From: an uncultured Paracoccaceae bacterium
GTDB taxonomy: Bacteria > Pseudomonadota > Alphaproteobacteria > Rhodobacterales > Rhodobacteraceae
NCBI GenBank assembly: GCA_958439195.1
Contig: OY288179.1
Coordinates: forward strand, 1 to 18,800
DNA: 18,800 bases
Reading direction: 5' to 3'
How positions within the stretch are numbered: the first letter of the stretch is position 1; every line of letters starts with the position of its first letter. A program made the position numbers and the translations under genes. Below the pieces are notes generated by a model. It worked only from the letters and a program-made list of their open reading frames with translations, did no database searches and was not told the DNA's origin. Shown piece after piece: positions 6,989-18,138 of this stretch.

Positions 6989-8414
6989 GAGAAAGTACCC
7001 TAGCAGCTTGTTTGCTTCAAGCACATTGTAGAATGGAATTAAACAAAGCTTACAAGCCCTCTCCCAGCTCAAATGGATGCTTGTGGAGCGAGAAACTTGA
7101 ATTTACGTATGCTACTCTCGCGGGCTAGTGCTTCCTCGGGTGAGATTTGAAGGAGTTTCAAAAGCAGCTGCGCCCTGGCAAACTCGAGGGCCCAACTTTG
7201 ACAGGCTGCCACGCTATGAAACAATGCTGGCATACCATGGGTTCATGACCCCTGCATGCGTTCTCTCCTATAGACTCTACGGCACCCCAGTGCTGCTGCT
7301 TTGCCATGCTCGTGCCGTGCACAGACTCGAACTCAGCAAAACTGGACGGAAGCAGCCAGCGTGTCGAAAACGAGTGTCGCTTTCATGCAGAAGCTGTCTA
7401 CGTAGCAAAAGCTTTAAGGCTTTGTGCTGGCAAGGATACGGGCGTAGAGGGGTCCACTACCAACCCCTGGCGGGTGGCTGCCTGGTTTGCTGTTGCGTCC
7501 ACTGTGTGGGGATCGAGGTGCAACCTGTCCTAGTGCCCTACTGCTGCTGCGAAGACTGCTAAGTCCCAAGTAAGAAAGCAGCTGCGTGTTCATAAGCAGA
7601 GGCCAAGTGCCGCTGAGACCTGCTGCACTTGGCGATACTTGTTATGCCCTATCTCAGTCCCGTGCTGCCTGGGATCTTTATCAGGCGTGCGCAGAATGCA
7701 TAGTCAATTACCTTAGGAACGTCTTTTTGCACCGGAGTGATGGCGCGCCGGCCGAGAATCAGCCAGTAGGGCCGGGCTTGTTGCCTCCTGCACAGCAAGC
7801 AAACGAGGACTTAATGAAAGTCCAATCCAGCAAGCATTGTATGTTAGGTTCTTGTCTACACAAAGCAGCATCGCTGATGTGAATGCGCCATGCTGTGGCA
7901 AACGCAACGGCTACTTCTGGCCGTGGTAGCGCAATTAGCAAGGTTAATAGCTGCAAGCCATTCAGCAACGAAGAGATTCTCACTGACTGCTTATGCACAG
8001 GTAGAGCATGTGCATATGCATCTCCTGCTTTGGCCGGTCTGGGGTCTACTGCATGTACCAAGAGATTGGCACGGACGCTTCTCCTGCTGAGATGGTCACT
8101 GGACCTACCGCAAGTCGGGGTCTTCACAGCCTTGCTGCTAGTGAAACCCAGCGATGCTGTGTTGCTGCTGTTACAGGGTAGCCTTATGATACGGTGTCTT
8201 GCATCAGCGGTGCAAAAGGCTCGTTCCCTGCCAGCGCTGTTCGCGAATCGCAAGAGGAGGGATGGAGACGACAAACCCAGGTGAGGTCCGCGTGTAATAG
8301 CACTGGCATATAATCGCTGCAAAGTTTAGGCTCTTAAGAAGCCCATGCACCGCCCTGTAGGCTTTCGAAGCATTCCAAGCGGCCTTAAGCTGTACAGCGG
8401 GCTGCCCTGCTCAC

Positions 8415-8535
8415 CAGTGACTCAAGAGTCACTGCAATGCTGAGTCACATCCAGTTACACAGGGTTTATACCATCCAAAAAACCCTGGAACAGGACAGGC
8501 ACCCAGATCCAGTACATAGGGCCCGTCCTGTTCCA
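8415..8535. repeat. Inverted-repeat cluster, copy 3
   Basis: Same three inverted repeats as at 4620-4740, unchanged. Confidence 0.8.
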
Positions 8536-8638
8536 TCTTTATGTCCAAACACATACATCCAAAATTTATTTCTGCCCCTTCGTGCTCATCTGCCTGCCAT
8601 GCCCAGTTTTGACCCAAAACCTGACCCCGCCATGCCCT

Positions 8639-10548
8639 TCACCTGACATTCTTAGCTACATAACCCCCATTGGCATTTATTATTGCCCTATATGTCCTGT
8701 GTAAGCTGTACACATCCCTTTTGACTGAGTCAGAAGACACCACATGATCAAAGATCTCAAGCACCTTGTCCTTGCACTCGTCCACTGTTGGCTTGCCAGT
8801 GGTATAGCCCCACAACCACTCATCAAACTCACGCTGGATGTTACCATGCACATGCTCAATGACTTTGTGCATGTCTGAGCTGCACTCAGGCAGCTCTAGC
8901 CTCATGTCATCTGCAATACCCACAGTAGCTAGATCAGCACCCACATGAATCCTATCGTTGTCCCAACTGTACAGAATGTCACCACAGTCCATGCCTTCTG
9001 CCTTCAAGAATGGTGCCAATTTGGCCTCTGCATCTTGCCTGATCTGCTCCATGACATCCTCAAACTCCATGGAGGTTAGACCCACTGCTTCCTTCCCTTC
9101 TTTGGTCTGCAGGTATCACAAAATGCATAGCAGCAGCAGCAAAAAAAGCAGGGAGGAAAAGAGGTCAGCATGATGAACATACCAGAACAGGTTTCATCAG
9201 AACAGTGATGCCAGAGGGTGTACCCCTTACCCAGCTTACTAAATACAGCAGGGTGCTGTGCCTGTGGAGGAGCCTGTGCCTAAACCCTAGGCATGTCTTA
9301 TGCAAGCAGGTGCAGAGCATCACAAGGCATGCCAGAACCAGGGACTGCAGGGTTTGTGCAGAGCTGTGGCACAGGCGCAGCAATTTTGAGGCCCTGCTGT
9401 ATAAGATACTAGAGGATCTGGCATTCCTGGGATTGTACGCTGTAGAATGTCACTTGTTAGAAGGGCTGGCATTGGGGTGCACAGCCCAAAAAAACAGTCT
9501 AAGGCGACATGCAGTGGATGTGTTGCTTGTGGGTTTGGGGAAGGTGCTGATAGAGCTGGATGGTCAGCAGCACACAGGGAAGTCTTATCATGGGGAGTCA
9601 GTGCAAGGGAGGTCTGCCAAAGATGCTGCTGTTGATGCTGCTGCAATTGCAGAGGGTTGGTGGCTCATTCGCATCACCCCTGGGCAAGACAAGTGGATGG
9701 CAAAAGCCAAAAGAGCCATTTTAGATGTTGCCTATGAAGTAAAGTATGGTGGCAGTCCCAGGTTAATAACTGTGGACTGCTAGGCCCTCACCTTGTAGTT
9801 TTTTCCATCCCTCTGGGCAGACATGCCTGTAGTGCCTGTAATGAAGTGGAGGGTAACCTGTCCAACCTTGGCATTGACGGCTGCATAGTACCGGATTTGC
9901 ACAGTTGAGCTTGTTATCCTGCCTGCCAGGCGGTGCTGTAGTACATGATCCTCTGGGGTGGCACTGGCCCTGTCTATCCAACCGTGCCGATGCTTTAAGT
10001 TGACGTACAAGGTCTTTGCATCCACCCATACCACCCATTCTAGGTCCCTTCAAGGCTTACGCTCTAGCCGCCGGCATGCTGCTATGCGGGCGTTCTTCTG
10101 ATCCTGCGTCAGCTGGGTCTTAACTGTTAGCTTAGCATGTCCCAGGCTAGGGATCTCTGCTTTCAGCTGTCTATAGACAGTCTTTGTCCCTGCCCCTGAT
10201 GCAGCCTTGATTTGCTTTGCTATGGGGTTGTCCACACAGAACCGCGCTATGCTGGCATAAGGAGCAGTAAGACCAGCTTCCCTCCACCCTAGGAGCTGCT
10301 TGATGAGCTGATTGACCTGTTCTGAGCTGAGTTTGGGCTTTCTGCCAGACCTGTGCTGGCCCCTCCCTTACGTTCTGCTGCTTTTTTAACTGCTCGCCCC
10401 ACCGCTTAATTGCCTTCTCGGGGCACTTTGGCATAGGCAGTCCTGCTTTCTGCATCATTTCCTGAAACCTCTCCAGAGCCAAGGCCTTGTTGTAGCCCCC
10501 AGAAGCCCATGCTGCAGCTGCAAGAATGCGGACGGGCTCCTTGAGCAT
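8639..10548 (-). pseudogene. Tc1/mariner-like transposase, copy 3, extra frameshift
   Basis: Exon 2 is 8639-9106 and exon 1 is 9792-10548. Besides the shared in-frame TGA (10052-10050), the inserted T at 10364 shifts the frame at about codon 62, so the linker and second helix-turn-helix are lost after NVR. The DD34E catalytic exon is unchanged from copy 2. Confidence 0.78.
9208..9783 (+). CDS. PD-(D/E)XK nuclease-fold protein, copy 3
   Basis: Identical in translation to the protein at 5413-5988, including the ELDGQQH core. The candidate spliced form would use 8262-8280 and 9113-9783. Confidence 0.6.
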   Translation: MPEGVPLTQLTKYSRVLCLWRSLCLNPRHVLCKQVQSITRHARTRDCRVCAELWHRRSNFEALLYKILEDLAFLGLYAVECHLLEGLALGCTAQKNSLRRHAVDVLLVGLGKVLIELDGQQHTGKSYHGESVQGRSAKDAAVDAAAIAEGWWLIRITPGQDKWMAKAKRAILDVAYEVKYGGSPRLITVDC

Positions 10549-12057
10549 GATTCTGCAGCTAAAGCCAAAACACAGAAAGCAGCACACTTTGGCGAAATCC
10601 TGCTCAGATTGTGATCAGCCAGTGTGTGCTCTAAACAATAATTAATTAATGAGCAAGCAGGTGTACAGTTAGGCCTAGCCATGTGTTATCCAAATCTGCA
10701 AGCAAAGGGTGACAGGGCTCACAGGTGGCGGCAAGTCAACACAGTCAAGTTTGACCAGATCACTCCGGTACAAAAAGACGTGCCGAGAAAGTACCCTAGC
10801 AGCTTGTTTGCTTCAAGCACATTGTAGAATGGAATTAAACAAAGCTTACAAGCCCTCTCCCAGCTCAAATGGATGCTTGTGGAGCGAGAAACTTGAATTT
10901 ACGTATGCTACTCTCGCGGGCTAGTGCTTCCTCGGGTGAGATTTGAAGGAGTTTCAAAAGCAGCTGCGCCCTGGCAAACTCGAGGGCCCAACTTTGACAG
11001 GCTGCCACGCTATGAAACAATGCTGGCATACCATGGGTTCATGACCCCTGCATGCGTTCTCTCCTATAGACTCTACGGCACCCCAGTGCTGCTGCTTTGC
11101 CATGCTCGTGCCGTGCACAGACTCGAACTCAGCAAAACTGGACGGAAGCAGCCAGCGTGTCGAAAACGAGTGTCGCTTTCATGCAGAAGCTGTCTACGTA
11201 GCAAAAGCTTTAAGGCTTTGTGCTGGCAAGGATACGGGCGTAGAGGGGTCCACTACCAACCCCTGGCGGGTGGCTGCCTGGTTTGCTGTTGCGTCCACTG
11301 TGTGGGGATCGAGGTGCAACCTGTCCTAGTGCCCTACTGCTGCTGCGAAGACTGCTAAGTCCCAAGTAAGAAAGCAGCTGCGTGTTCATAAGCAGAGGCC
11401 AAGTGCCGCTGAGACCTGCTGCACTTGGCGATACTTGTTATGCCCTATCTCAGTCCCGTGCTGCCTGGGATCTTTATCAGGCGTGCGCAGAATGCATAGT
11501 CAATTACCTTAGGAACGTCTTTTTGCACCGGAGTGATGGCGCGCCGGCCGAGAATCAGCCAGTAGGGCCGGGCTTGTTGCCTCCTGCACAGCAAGCAAAC
11601 GAGGACTTAATGAAAGTCCAATCCAGCAAGCATTGTATGTTAGGTTCTTGTCTACACAAAGCAGCATCGCTGATGTGAATGCGCCATGCTGTGGCAAACG
11701 CAACGGCTACTTCTGGCCGTGGTAGCGCAATTAGCAAGGTTAATAGCTGCAAGCCATTCAGCAACGAAGAGATTCTCACTGACTGCTTATGCACAGGTAG
11801 AGCATGTGCATATGCATCTCCTGCTTTGGCCGGTCTGGGGTCTACTGCATGTACCAAGAGATTGGCACGGACGCTTCTCCTGCTGAGATGGTCACTGGAC
11901 CTACCGCAAGTCGGGGTCTTCACAGCCTTGCTGCTAGTGAAACCCAGCGATGCTGTGTTGCTGCTGTTACAGGGTAGCCTTATGATACGGTGTCTTGCAT
12001 CAGCGGTGCAAAAGGCTCGTTCCCTGCCAGCGCTGTTCGCGAATCGCAAGAGGAGGG
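10549..12057. other. Spacer between copy 3 and copy 4 genes
   Basis: Same content as 6753-8261, with inverted-repeat arms at 10759-10784 and 11512-11537. No gene is supported. Confidence 0.6.
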
Positions 12058-12210
12058 ATGGAGACGACAAACCCAGGTGAGGTCCGCGTGTAATAGCACT
12101 GGCATATAATCGCTGCAAAGTTTAGGCTCTTAAGAAGCCCATGCACCGCCCTGTAGGCTTTCGAAGCATTCCAAGCGGCCTTAAGCTGTACAGCGGGCTG
12201 CCCTGCTCAC

Positions 12211-12331
12211 CAGTGACTCAAGAGTCACTGCAATGCTGAGTCACATCCAGTTACACAGGGTTTATACCATCCAAAAAACCCTGGAACAGGACAGGCACCC
12301 AGATCCAGTACATAGGGCCCGTCCTGTTCCA
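12211..12331. repeat. Inverted-repeat cluster, copy 4
   Basis: Unchanged counterpart of 4620-4740. Confidence 0.8.
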
Positions 12332-12434
12332 TCTTTATGTCCAAACACATACATCCAAAATTTATTTCTGCCCCTTCGTGCTCATCTGCCTGCCATGCCC
12401 AGTTTTGACCCAAAACCTGACCCCGCCATGCCCT

Positions 12435-14343
12435 TCACCTGACATTCTTAGCTACATAACCCCCATTGGCATTTATTATTGCCCTATATGTCCTGTGTAA
12501 GCTGTACACATCCCTTTTGACTGAGTCAGAAGACACCACATGATCAAAGATCTCAAGCACCTTGTCCTTGCACTCGTCCACTGTTGGCTTGCCAGTGGTA
12601 TAGCCCCACAACCACTCATCAAACTCACGCTGGATGTTACCATGCACATGCTCAATGACTTTGTGCATGTCTGAGCTGCACTCAGGCAGCTCTAGCCTCA
12701 TGTCATCTGCAATACCCACAGTAGCTAGATCAGCACCCACATGAATCCTATCGTTGTCCCAACTGTACAGAATGTCACCACAGTCCATGCCTTCTGCCTT
12801 CAAGAATGGTGCCAATTTGGCCTCTGCATCTTGCCTGATCTGCTCCATGACATCCTCAAACTCCATGGAGGTTAGACCCACTGCTTCCTTCCCTTCTTTG
12901 GTCTGCAGGTATCACAAAATGCATAGCAGCAGCAGCAAAAAAAGCAGGGAGGAAAAGAGGTCAGCATGATGAACATACCAGAACAGGTTTCATCAGAACA
13001 GTGATGCCAGAGGGTGTACCCCTTACCCAGCTTACTAAATACAGCAGGGTGCTGTGCCTGTGGAGGAGCCTGTGCCTAAACCCTAGGCATGTCTTATGCA
13101 AGCAGGTGCAGAGCATCACAAGGCATGCCAGAACCAGGGACTGCAGGGTTTGTGCAGAGCTGTGGCACAGGCGCAGCAATTTTGAGGCCCTGCTGTATAA
13201 GATACTAGAGGATCTGGCATTCCTGGGATTGTACGCTGTAGAATGTCACTTGTTAGAAGGGCTGGCATTGGGGTGCACAGCCCAAAAAAACAGTCTAAGG
13301 CGACATGCAGTGGATGTGTTGCTTGTGGGTTTGGGGAAGGTGCTGATAGAGCTGGATGGTCAGCAGCACACAGGGAAGTCTTATCATGGGGAGTCAGTGC
13401 AAGGGAGGTCTGCCAAAGATGCTGCTGTTGATGCTGCTGCAATTGCAGAGGGTTGGTGGCTCATTCGCATCACCCCTGGGCAAGACAAGTGGATGGCAAA
13501 AGCCAAAAGAGCCATTTTAGATGTTGCCTATGAAGTAAAGTATGGTGGCAGTCCCAGGTTAATAACTGTGGACTGCTAGGCCCTCACCTTGTAGTTTTTT
13601 CCATCCCTCTGGGCAGACATGCCTGTAGTGCCTGTAATGAAGTGGAGGGTAACCTGTCCAACCTTGGCATTGACGGCTGCATAGTACCGGATTTGCACAG
13701 TTGAGCTTGTTATCCTGCCTGCCAGGCGGTGCTGTAGTACATGATCCTCTGGGGTGGCACTGGCCCTGTCTATCCAACCGTGCCGATGCTTTAAGTTGAC
13801 GTACAAGGTCTTTGCATCCACCCATACCACCCATTCTAGGTCCCTTCAAGGCTTACGCTCTAGCCGCCGGCATGCTGCTATGCGGGCGTTCTTCTGATCC
13901 TGCGTCAGCTGGGTCTTAACTGTTAGCTTAGCATGTCCCAGGCTAGGGATCTCTGCTTTCAGCTGTCTATAGACAGTCTTTGTCCCTGCCCCTGATGCAG
14001 CCTTGATTTGCTTTGCTATGGGGTTGTCCACACAGAACCGCGCTATGCTGGCATAAGGAGCAGTAAGACCAGCTTCCCTCCACCCTAGGAGCTGCTTGAT
14101 GAGCTGATTGACCTGTTCTGAGCTGAGTTTGGGCTTTCTGCCAGACCTGTGCTGGCCCCCCCTTACGTTCTGCTGCTTTTTTAACTGCTCGCCCCACCGC
14201 TTAATTGCCTTCTCGGGGCACTTTGGCATAGGCAGTCCTGCTTTCTGCATCATTTCCTGAAACCTCTCCAGAGCCAAGGCCTTGTTGTAGCCCCCAGAAG
14301 CCCATGCTGCAGCTGCAAGAATGCGGACGGGCTCCTTGAGCAT
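12435..14343 (-). CDS. Tc1/mariner-like transposase, copy 4
   Basis: Exon 2 is 12435-12902 and exon 1 is 13588-14343. The translation equals copy 2, with the nonsense codon at 13848-13846. Catalytic residues and splice junctions are the same. Confidence 0.8.
13004..13579 (+). CDS. PD-(D/E)XK nuclease-fold protein, copy 4
   Basis: Translation equals copy 2. The candidate spliced form would use 12058-12076 and 12909-13579. Confidence 0.6.
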   Translation: MPEGVPLTQLTKYSRVLCLWRSLCLNPRHVLCKQVQSITRHARTRDCRVCAELWHRRSNFEALLYKILEDLAFLGLYAVECHLLEGLALGCTAQKNSLRRHAVDVLLVGLGKVLIELDGQQHTGKSYHGESVQGRSAKDAAVDAAAIAEGWWLIRITPGQDKWMAKAKRAILDVAYEVKYGGSPRLITVDC

Positions 14344-15852
14344 GATTCTGCAGCTAAAGCCAAAACACAGAAAGCAGCACACTTTGGCGAAATCCTGCTC
14401 AGATTGTGATCAGCCAGTGTGTGCTCTAAACAATAATTAATTAATGAGCAAGCAGGTGTACAGTTAGGCCTAGCCATGTGTTATCCAAATCTGCAAGCAA
14501 AGGGTGACAGGGCTCACAGGTGGCGGCAAGTCAACACAGTCAAGTTTGACCAGATCACTCCGGTACAAAAAGACGTGCCGAGAAAGTACCCTAGCAGCTT
14601 GTTTGCTTCAAGCACATTGTAGAATGGAATTAAACAAAGCTTACAAGCCCTCTCCCAGCTCAAATGGATGCTTGTGGAGCGAGAAACTTGAATTTACGTA
14701 TGCTACTCTCGCGGGCTAGTGCTTCCTCGGGTGAGATTTGAAGGAGTTTCAAAAGCAGCTGCGCCCTGGCAAACTCGAGGGCCCAACTTTGACAGGCTGC
14801 CACGCTATGAAACAATGCTGGCATACCATGGGTTCATGACCCCTGCATGCGTTCTCTCCTATAGACTCTACGGCACCCCAGTGCTGCTGCTTTGCCATGC
14901 TCGTGCCGTGCACAGACTCGAACTCAGCAAAACTGGACGGAAGCAGCCAGCGTGTCGAAAACGAGTGTCGCTTTCATGCAGAAGCTGTCTACGTAGCAAA
15001 AGCTTTAAGGCTTTGTGCTGGCAAGGATACGGGCGTAGAGGGGTCCACTACCAACCCCTGGCGGGTGGCTGCCTGGTTTGCTGTTGCGTCCACTGTGTGG
15101 GGATCGAGGTGCAACCTGTCCTAGTGCCCTACTGCTGCTGCGAAGACTGCTAAGTCCCAAGTAAGAAAGCAGCTGCGTGTTCATAAGCAGAGGCCAAGTG
15201 CCGCTGAGACCTGCTGCACTTGGCGATACTTGTTATGCCCTATCTCAGTCCCGTGCTGCCTGGGATCTTTATCAGGCGTGCGCAGAATGCATAGTCAATT
15301 ACCTTAGGAACGTCTTTTTGCACCGGAGTGATGGCGCGCCGGCCGAGAATCAGCCAGTAGGGCCGGGCTTGTTGCCTCCTGCACAGCAAGCAAACGAGGA
15401 CTTAATGAAAGTCCAATCCAGCAAGCATTGTATGTTAGGTTCTTGTCTACACAAAGCAGCATCGCTGATGTGAATGCGCCATGCTGTGGCAAACGCAACG
15501 GCTACTTCTGGCCGTGGTAGCGCAATTAGCAAGGTTAATAGCTGCAAGCCATTCAGCAACGAAGAGATTCTCACTGACTGCTTATGCACAGGTAGAGCAT
15601 GTGCATATGCATCTCCTGCTTTGGCCGGTCTGGGGTCTACTGCATGTACCAAGAGATTGGCACGGACGCTTCTCCTGCTGAGATGGTCACTGGACCTACC
15701 GCAAGTCGGGGTCTTCACAGCCTTGCTGCTAGTGAAACCCAGCGATGCTGTGTTGCTGCTGTTACAGGGTAGCCTTATGATACGGTGTCTTGCATCAGCG
15801 GTGCAAAAGGCTCGTTCCCTGCCAGCGCTGTTCGCGAATCGCAAGAGGAGGG
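14344..15852. other. Spacer between copy 4 and copy 5 genes
   Basis: Same content as 6753-8261, with inverted-repeat arms at 14554-14579 and 15307-15332. No gene is supported. Confidence 0.6.
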
Positions 15853-16005
15853 ATGGAGACGACAAACCCAGGTGAGGTCCGCGTGTAATAGCACTGGCAT
15901 ATAATCGCTGCAAAGTTTAGGCTCTTAAGAAGCCCATGCACCGCCCTGTAGGCTTTCGAAGCATTCCAAGCGGCCTTAAGCTGTACAGCGGGCTGCCCTG
16001 CTCAC

Positions 16006-16126
16006 CAGTGACTCAAGAGTCACTGCAATGCTGAGTCACATCCAGTTACACAGGGTTTATACCATCCAAAAAACCCTGGAACAGGACAGGCACCCAGATC
16101 CAGTACATAGGGCCCGTCCTGTTCCA
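16006..16126. repeat. Inverted-repeat cluster, copy 5
   Basis: Unchanged counterpart of 4620-4740. Confidence 0.8.
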
Positions 16127-16229
16127 TCTTTATGTCCAAACACATACATCCAAAATTTATTTCTGCCCCTTCGTGCTCATCTGCCTGCCATGCCCAGTTT
16201 TGACCCAAAACCTGACCCCGCCATGCCCT

Positions 16230-18138
16230 TCACCTGACATTCTTAGCTACATAACCCCCATTGGCATTTATTATTGCCCTATATGTCCTGTGTAAGCTGT
16301 ACACATCCCTTTTGACTGAGTCAGAAGACACCACATGATCAAAGATCTCAAGCACCTTGTCCTTGCACTCGTCCACTGTTGGCTTGCCAGTGGTATAGCC
16401 CCACAACCACTCATCAAACTCACGCTGGATGTTACCATGCACATGCTCAATGACTTTGTGCATGTCTGAGCTGCACTCAGGCAGCTCTAGCCTCATGTCA
16501 TCTGCAATACCCACAGTAGCTAGATCAGCACCCACATGAATCCTATCGTTGTCCCAACTGTACAGAATGTCACCACAGTCCATGCCTTCTGCCTTCAAGA
16601 ATGGTGCCAATTTGGCCTCTGCATCTTGCCTGATCTGCTCCATGACATCCTCAAACTCCATGGAGGTTAGACCCACTGCTTCCTTCCCTTCTTTGGTCTG
16701 CAGGTATCACAAAATGCATAGCAGCAGCAGCAAAAAAAGCAGGGAGGAAAAGAGGTCAGCATGATGAACATACCAGAACAGGTTTCATCAGAACAGTGAT
16801 GCCAGAGGGTGTACCCCTTACCCAGCTTACTAAATACAGCAGGGTGCTGTGCCTGTGGAGGAGCCTGTGCCTAAACCCTAGGCATGTCTTATGCAAGCAG
16901 GTGCAGAGCATCACAAGGCATGCCAGAACCAGGGACTGCAGGGTTTGTGCAGAGCTGTGGCACAGGCGCAGCAATTTTGAGGCCCTGCTGTATAAGATAC
17001 TAGAGGATCTGGCATTCCTGGGATTGTACGCTGTAGAATGTCACTTGTTAGAAGGGCTGGCATTGGGGTGCACAGCCCAAAAAAACAGTCTAAGGCGACA
17101 TGCAGTGGATGTGTTGCTTGTGGGTTTGGGGAAGGTGCTGATAGAGCTGGATGGTCAGCAGCACACAGGGAAGTCTTATCATGGGGAGTCAGTGCAAGGG
17201 AGGTCTGCCAAAGATGCTGCTGTTGATGCTGCTGCAATTGCAGAGGGTTGGTGGCTCATTCGCATCACCCCTGGGCAAGACAAGTGGATGGCAAAAGCCA
17301 AAAGAGCCATTTTAGATGTTGCCTATGAAGTAAAGTATGGTGGCAGTCCCAGGTTAATAACTGTGGACTGCTAGGCCCTCACCTTGTAGTTTTTTCCATC
17401 CCTCTGGGCAGACATGCCTGTAGTGCCTGTAATGAAGTGGAGGGTAACCTGTCCAACCTTGGCATTGACGGCTGCATAGTACCGGATTTGCACAGTTGAG
17501 CTTGTTATCCTGCCTGCCAGGCGGTGCTGTAGTACATGATCCTCTGGGGTGGCACTGGCCCTGTCTATCCAACCGTGCCGATGCTTTAAGTTGACGTACA
17601 AGGTCTTTGCATCCACCCATACCACCCATTCTAGGTCCCTTCAAGGCTTACGCTCTAGCCGCCGGCATGCTGCTATGCGGGCGTTCTTCTGATCCTGCGT
17701 CAGCTGGGTCTTAACTGTTAGCTTAGCATGTCCCAGGCTAGGGATCTCTGCTTTCAGCTGTCTATAGACAGTCTTTGTCCCTGCCCCTGATGCAGCCTTG
17801 ATTTGCTTTGCTATGGGGTTGTCCACACAGAACCGCGCTATGCTGGCATAAGGAGCAGTAAGACCAGCTTCCCTCCACCCTAGGAGCTGCTTGATGAGCT
17901 GATTGACCTGTTCTGAGCTGAGTTTGGGCTTTCTGCCAGACCTGTGCTGGCCCCCCCTTACGTTCTGCTGCTTTTTTAACTGCTCGCCCCACCGCTTAAT
18001 TGCCTTCTCGGGGCACTTTGGCATAGGCAGTCCTGCTTTCTGCATCATTTCCTGAAACCTCTCCAGAGCCAAGGCCTTGTTGTAGCCCCCAGAAGCCCAT
18101 GCTGCAGCTGCAAGAATGCGGACGGGCTCCTTGAGCAT
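16230..18138 (-). CDS. Tc1/mariner-like transposase, copy 5
   Basis: Exon 2 is 16230-16697 and exon 1 is 17383-18138. The translation equals copy 2, with the nonsense codon at 17643-17641. Confidence 0.8.
16799..17374 (+). CDS. PD-(D/E)XK nuclease-fold protein, copy 5
   Basis: Translation equals copy 2. The candidate spliced form would use 15853-15871 and 16704-17374. Confidence 0.6.
   Translation: MPEGVPLTQLTKYSRVLCLWRSLCLNPRHVLCKQVQSITRHARTRDCRVCAELWHRRSNFEALLYKILEDLAFLGLYAVECHLLEGLALGCTAQKNSLRRHAVDVLLVGLGKVLIELDGQQHTGKSYHGESVQGRSAKDAAVDAAAIAEGWWLIRITPGQDKWMAKAKRAILDVAYEVKYGGSPRLITVDC

Larger units (their letters stand above)
3791..7585. repeat. Tandem unit, copy 2 (3,795 bp, reference copy)
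   Basis: This full unit begins with the same bases as position 1 (GTGTTCATAAGCAGAGGCC) and is followed directly by the next copy. I use it as the reference for the other entries because its frames are intact except for one shared nonsense codon. Adding 3795, 7591 or 11386 converts its positions to copies 3, 4 and 5; add one more for copy 3 positions beyond 10364. Confidence 0.97.
6753..8261. other. Spacer between copy 2 and copy 3 genes
   Basis: This is the intact version of the spacer and spans the junction at 7585/7586. On the plus strand 7586-8284 is open apart from one TGA at 7880-7882, and on the minus strand 7759-8322 is open for 187 codons. These frames overlap each other, lack recognisable motifs and are rich in Ala, Leu, Ser and Cys, as expected from GC-rich DNA. 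I do not call a gene here. No tRNA, rRNA, snRNA or telomeric repeat array was found. Confidence 0.6.
7586..11381. repeat. Tandem unit, copy 3 (3,796 bp)
   Basis: This copy appears identical to copy 2 except for one T at 10364, inserted in a run of seven C. The extra base explains its length and shifts the frame of the transposase's first exon. Confidence 0.97.
11382..15176. repeat. Tandem unit, copy 4 (3,795 bp)
   Basis: Same length and frame structure as copy 2. I saw no difference from it on reading through. Confidence 0.97.

Noticed and set aside
7300..7350. tRNA-like T-arm (GTTCGAGTC) on the minus strand
   Set aside because: The flanking stem pairs only two of five positions, and no acceptor, D-arm or anticodon stem can be drawn around it.
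7128..7562. 144-codon plus-strand frame ending in cysteine runs
   Set aside because: It begins with GTG in the middle of an open frame, and its cysteine-rich end is a translation of CTG/TGC repeats. No family resemblance was seen.
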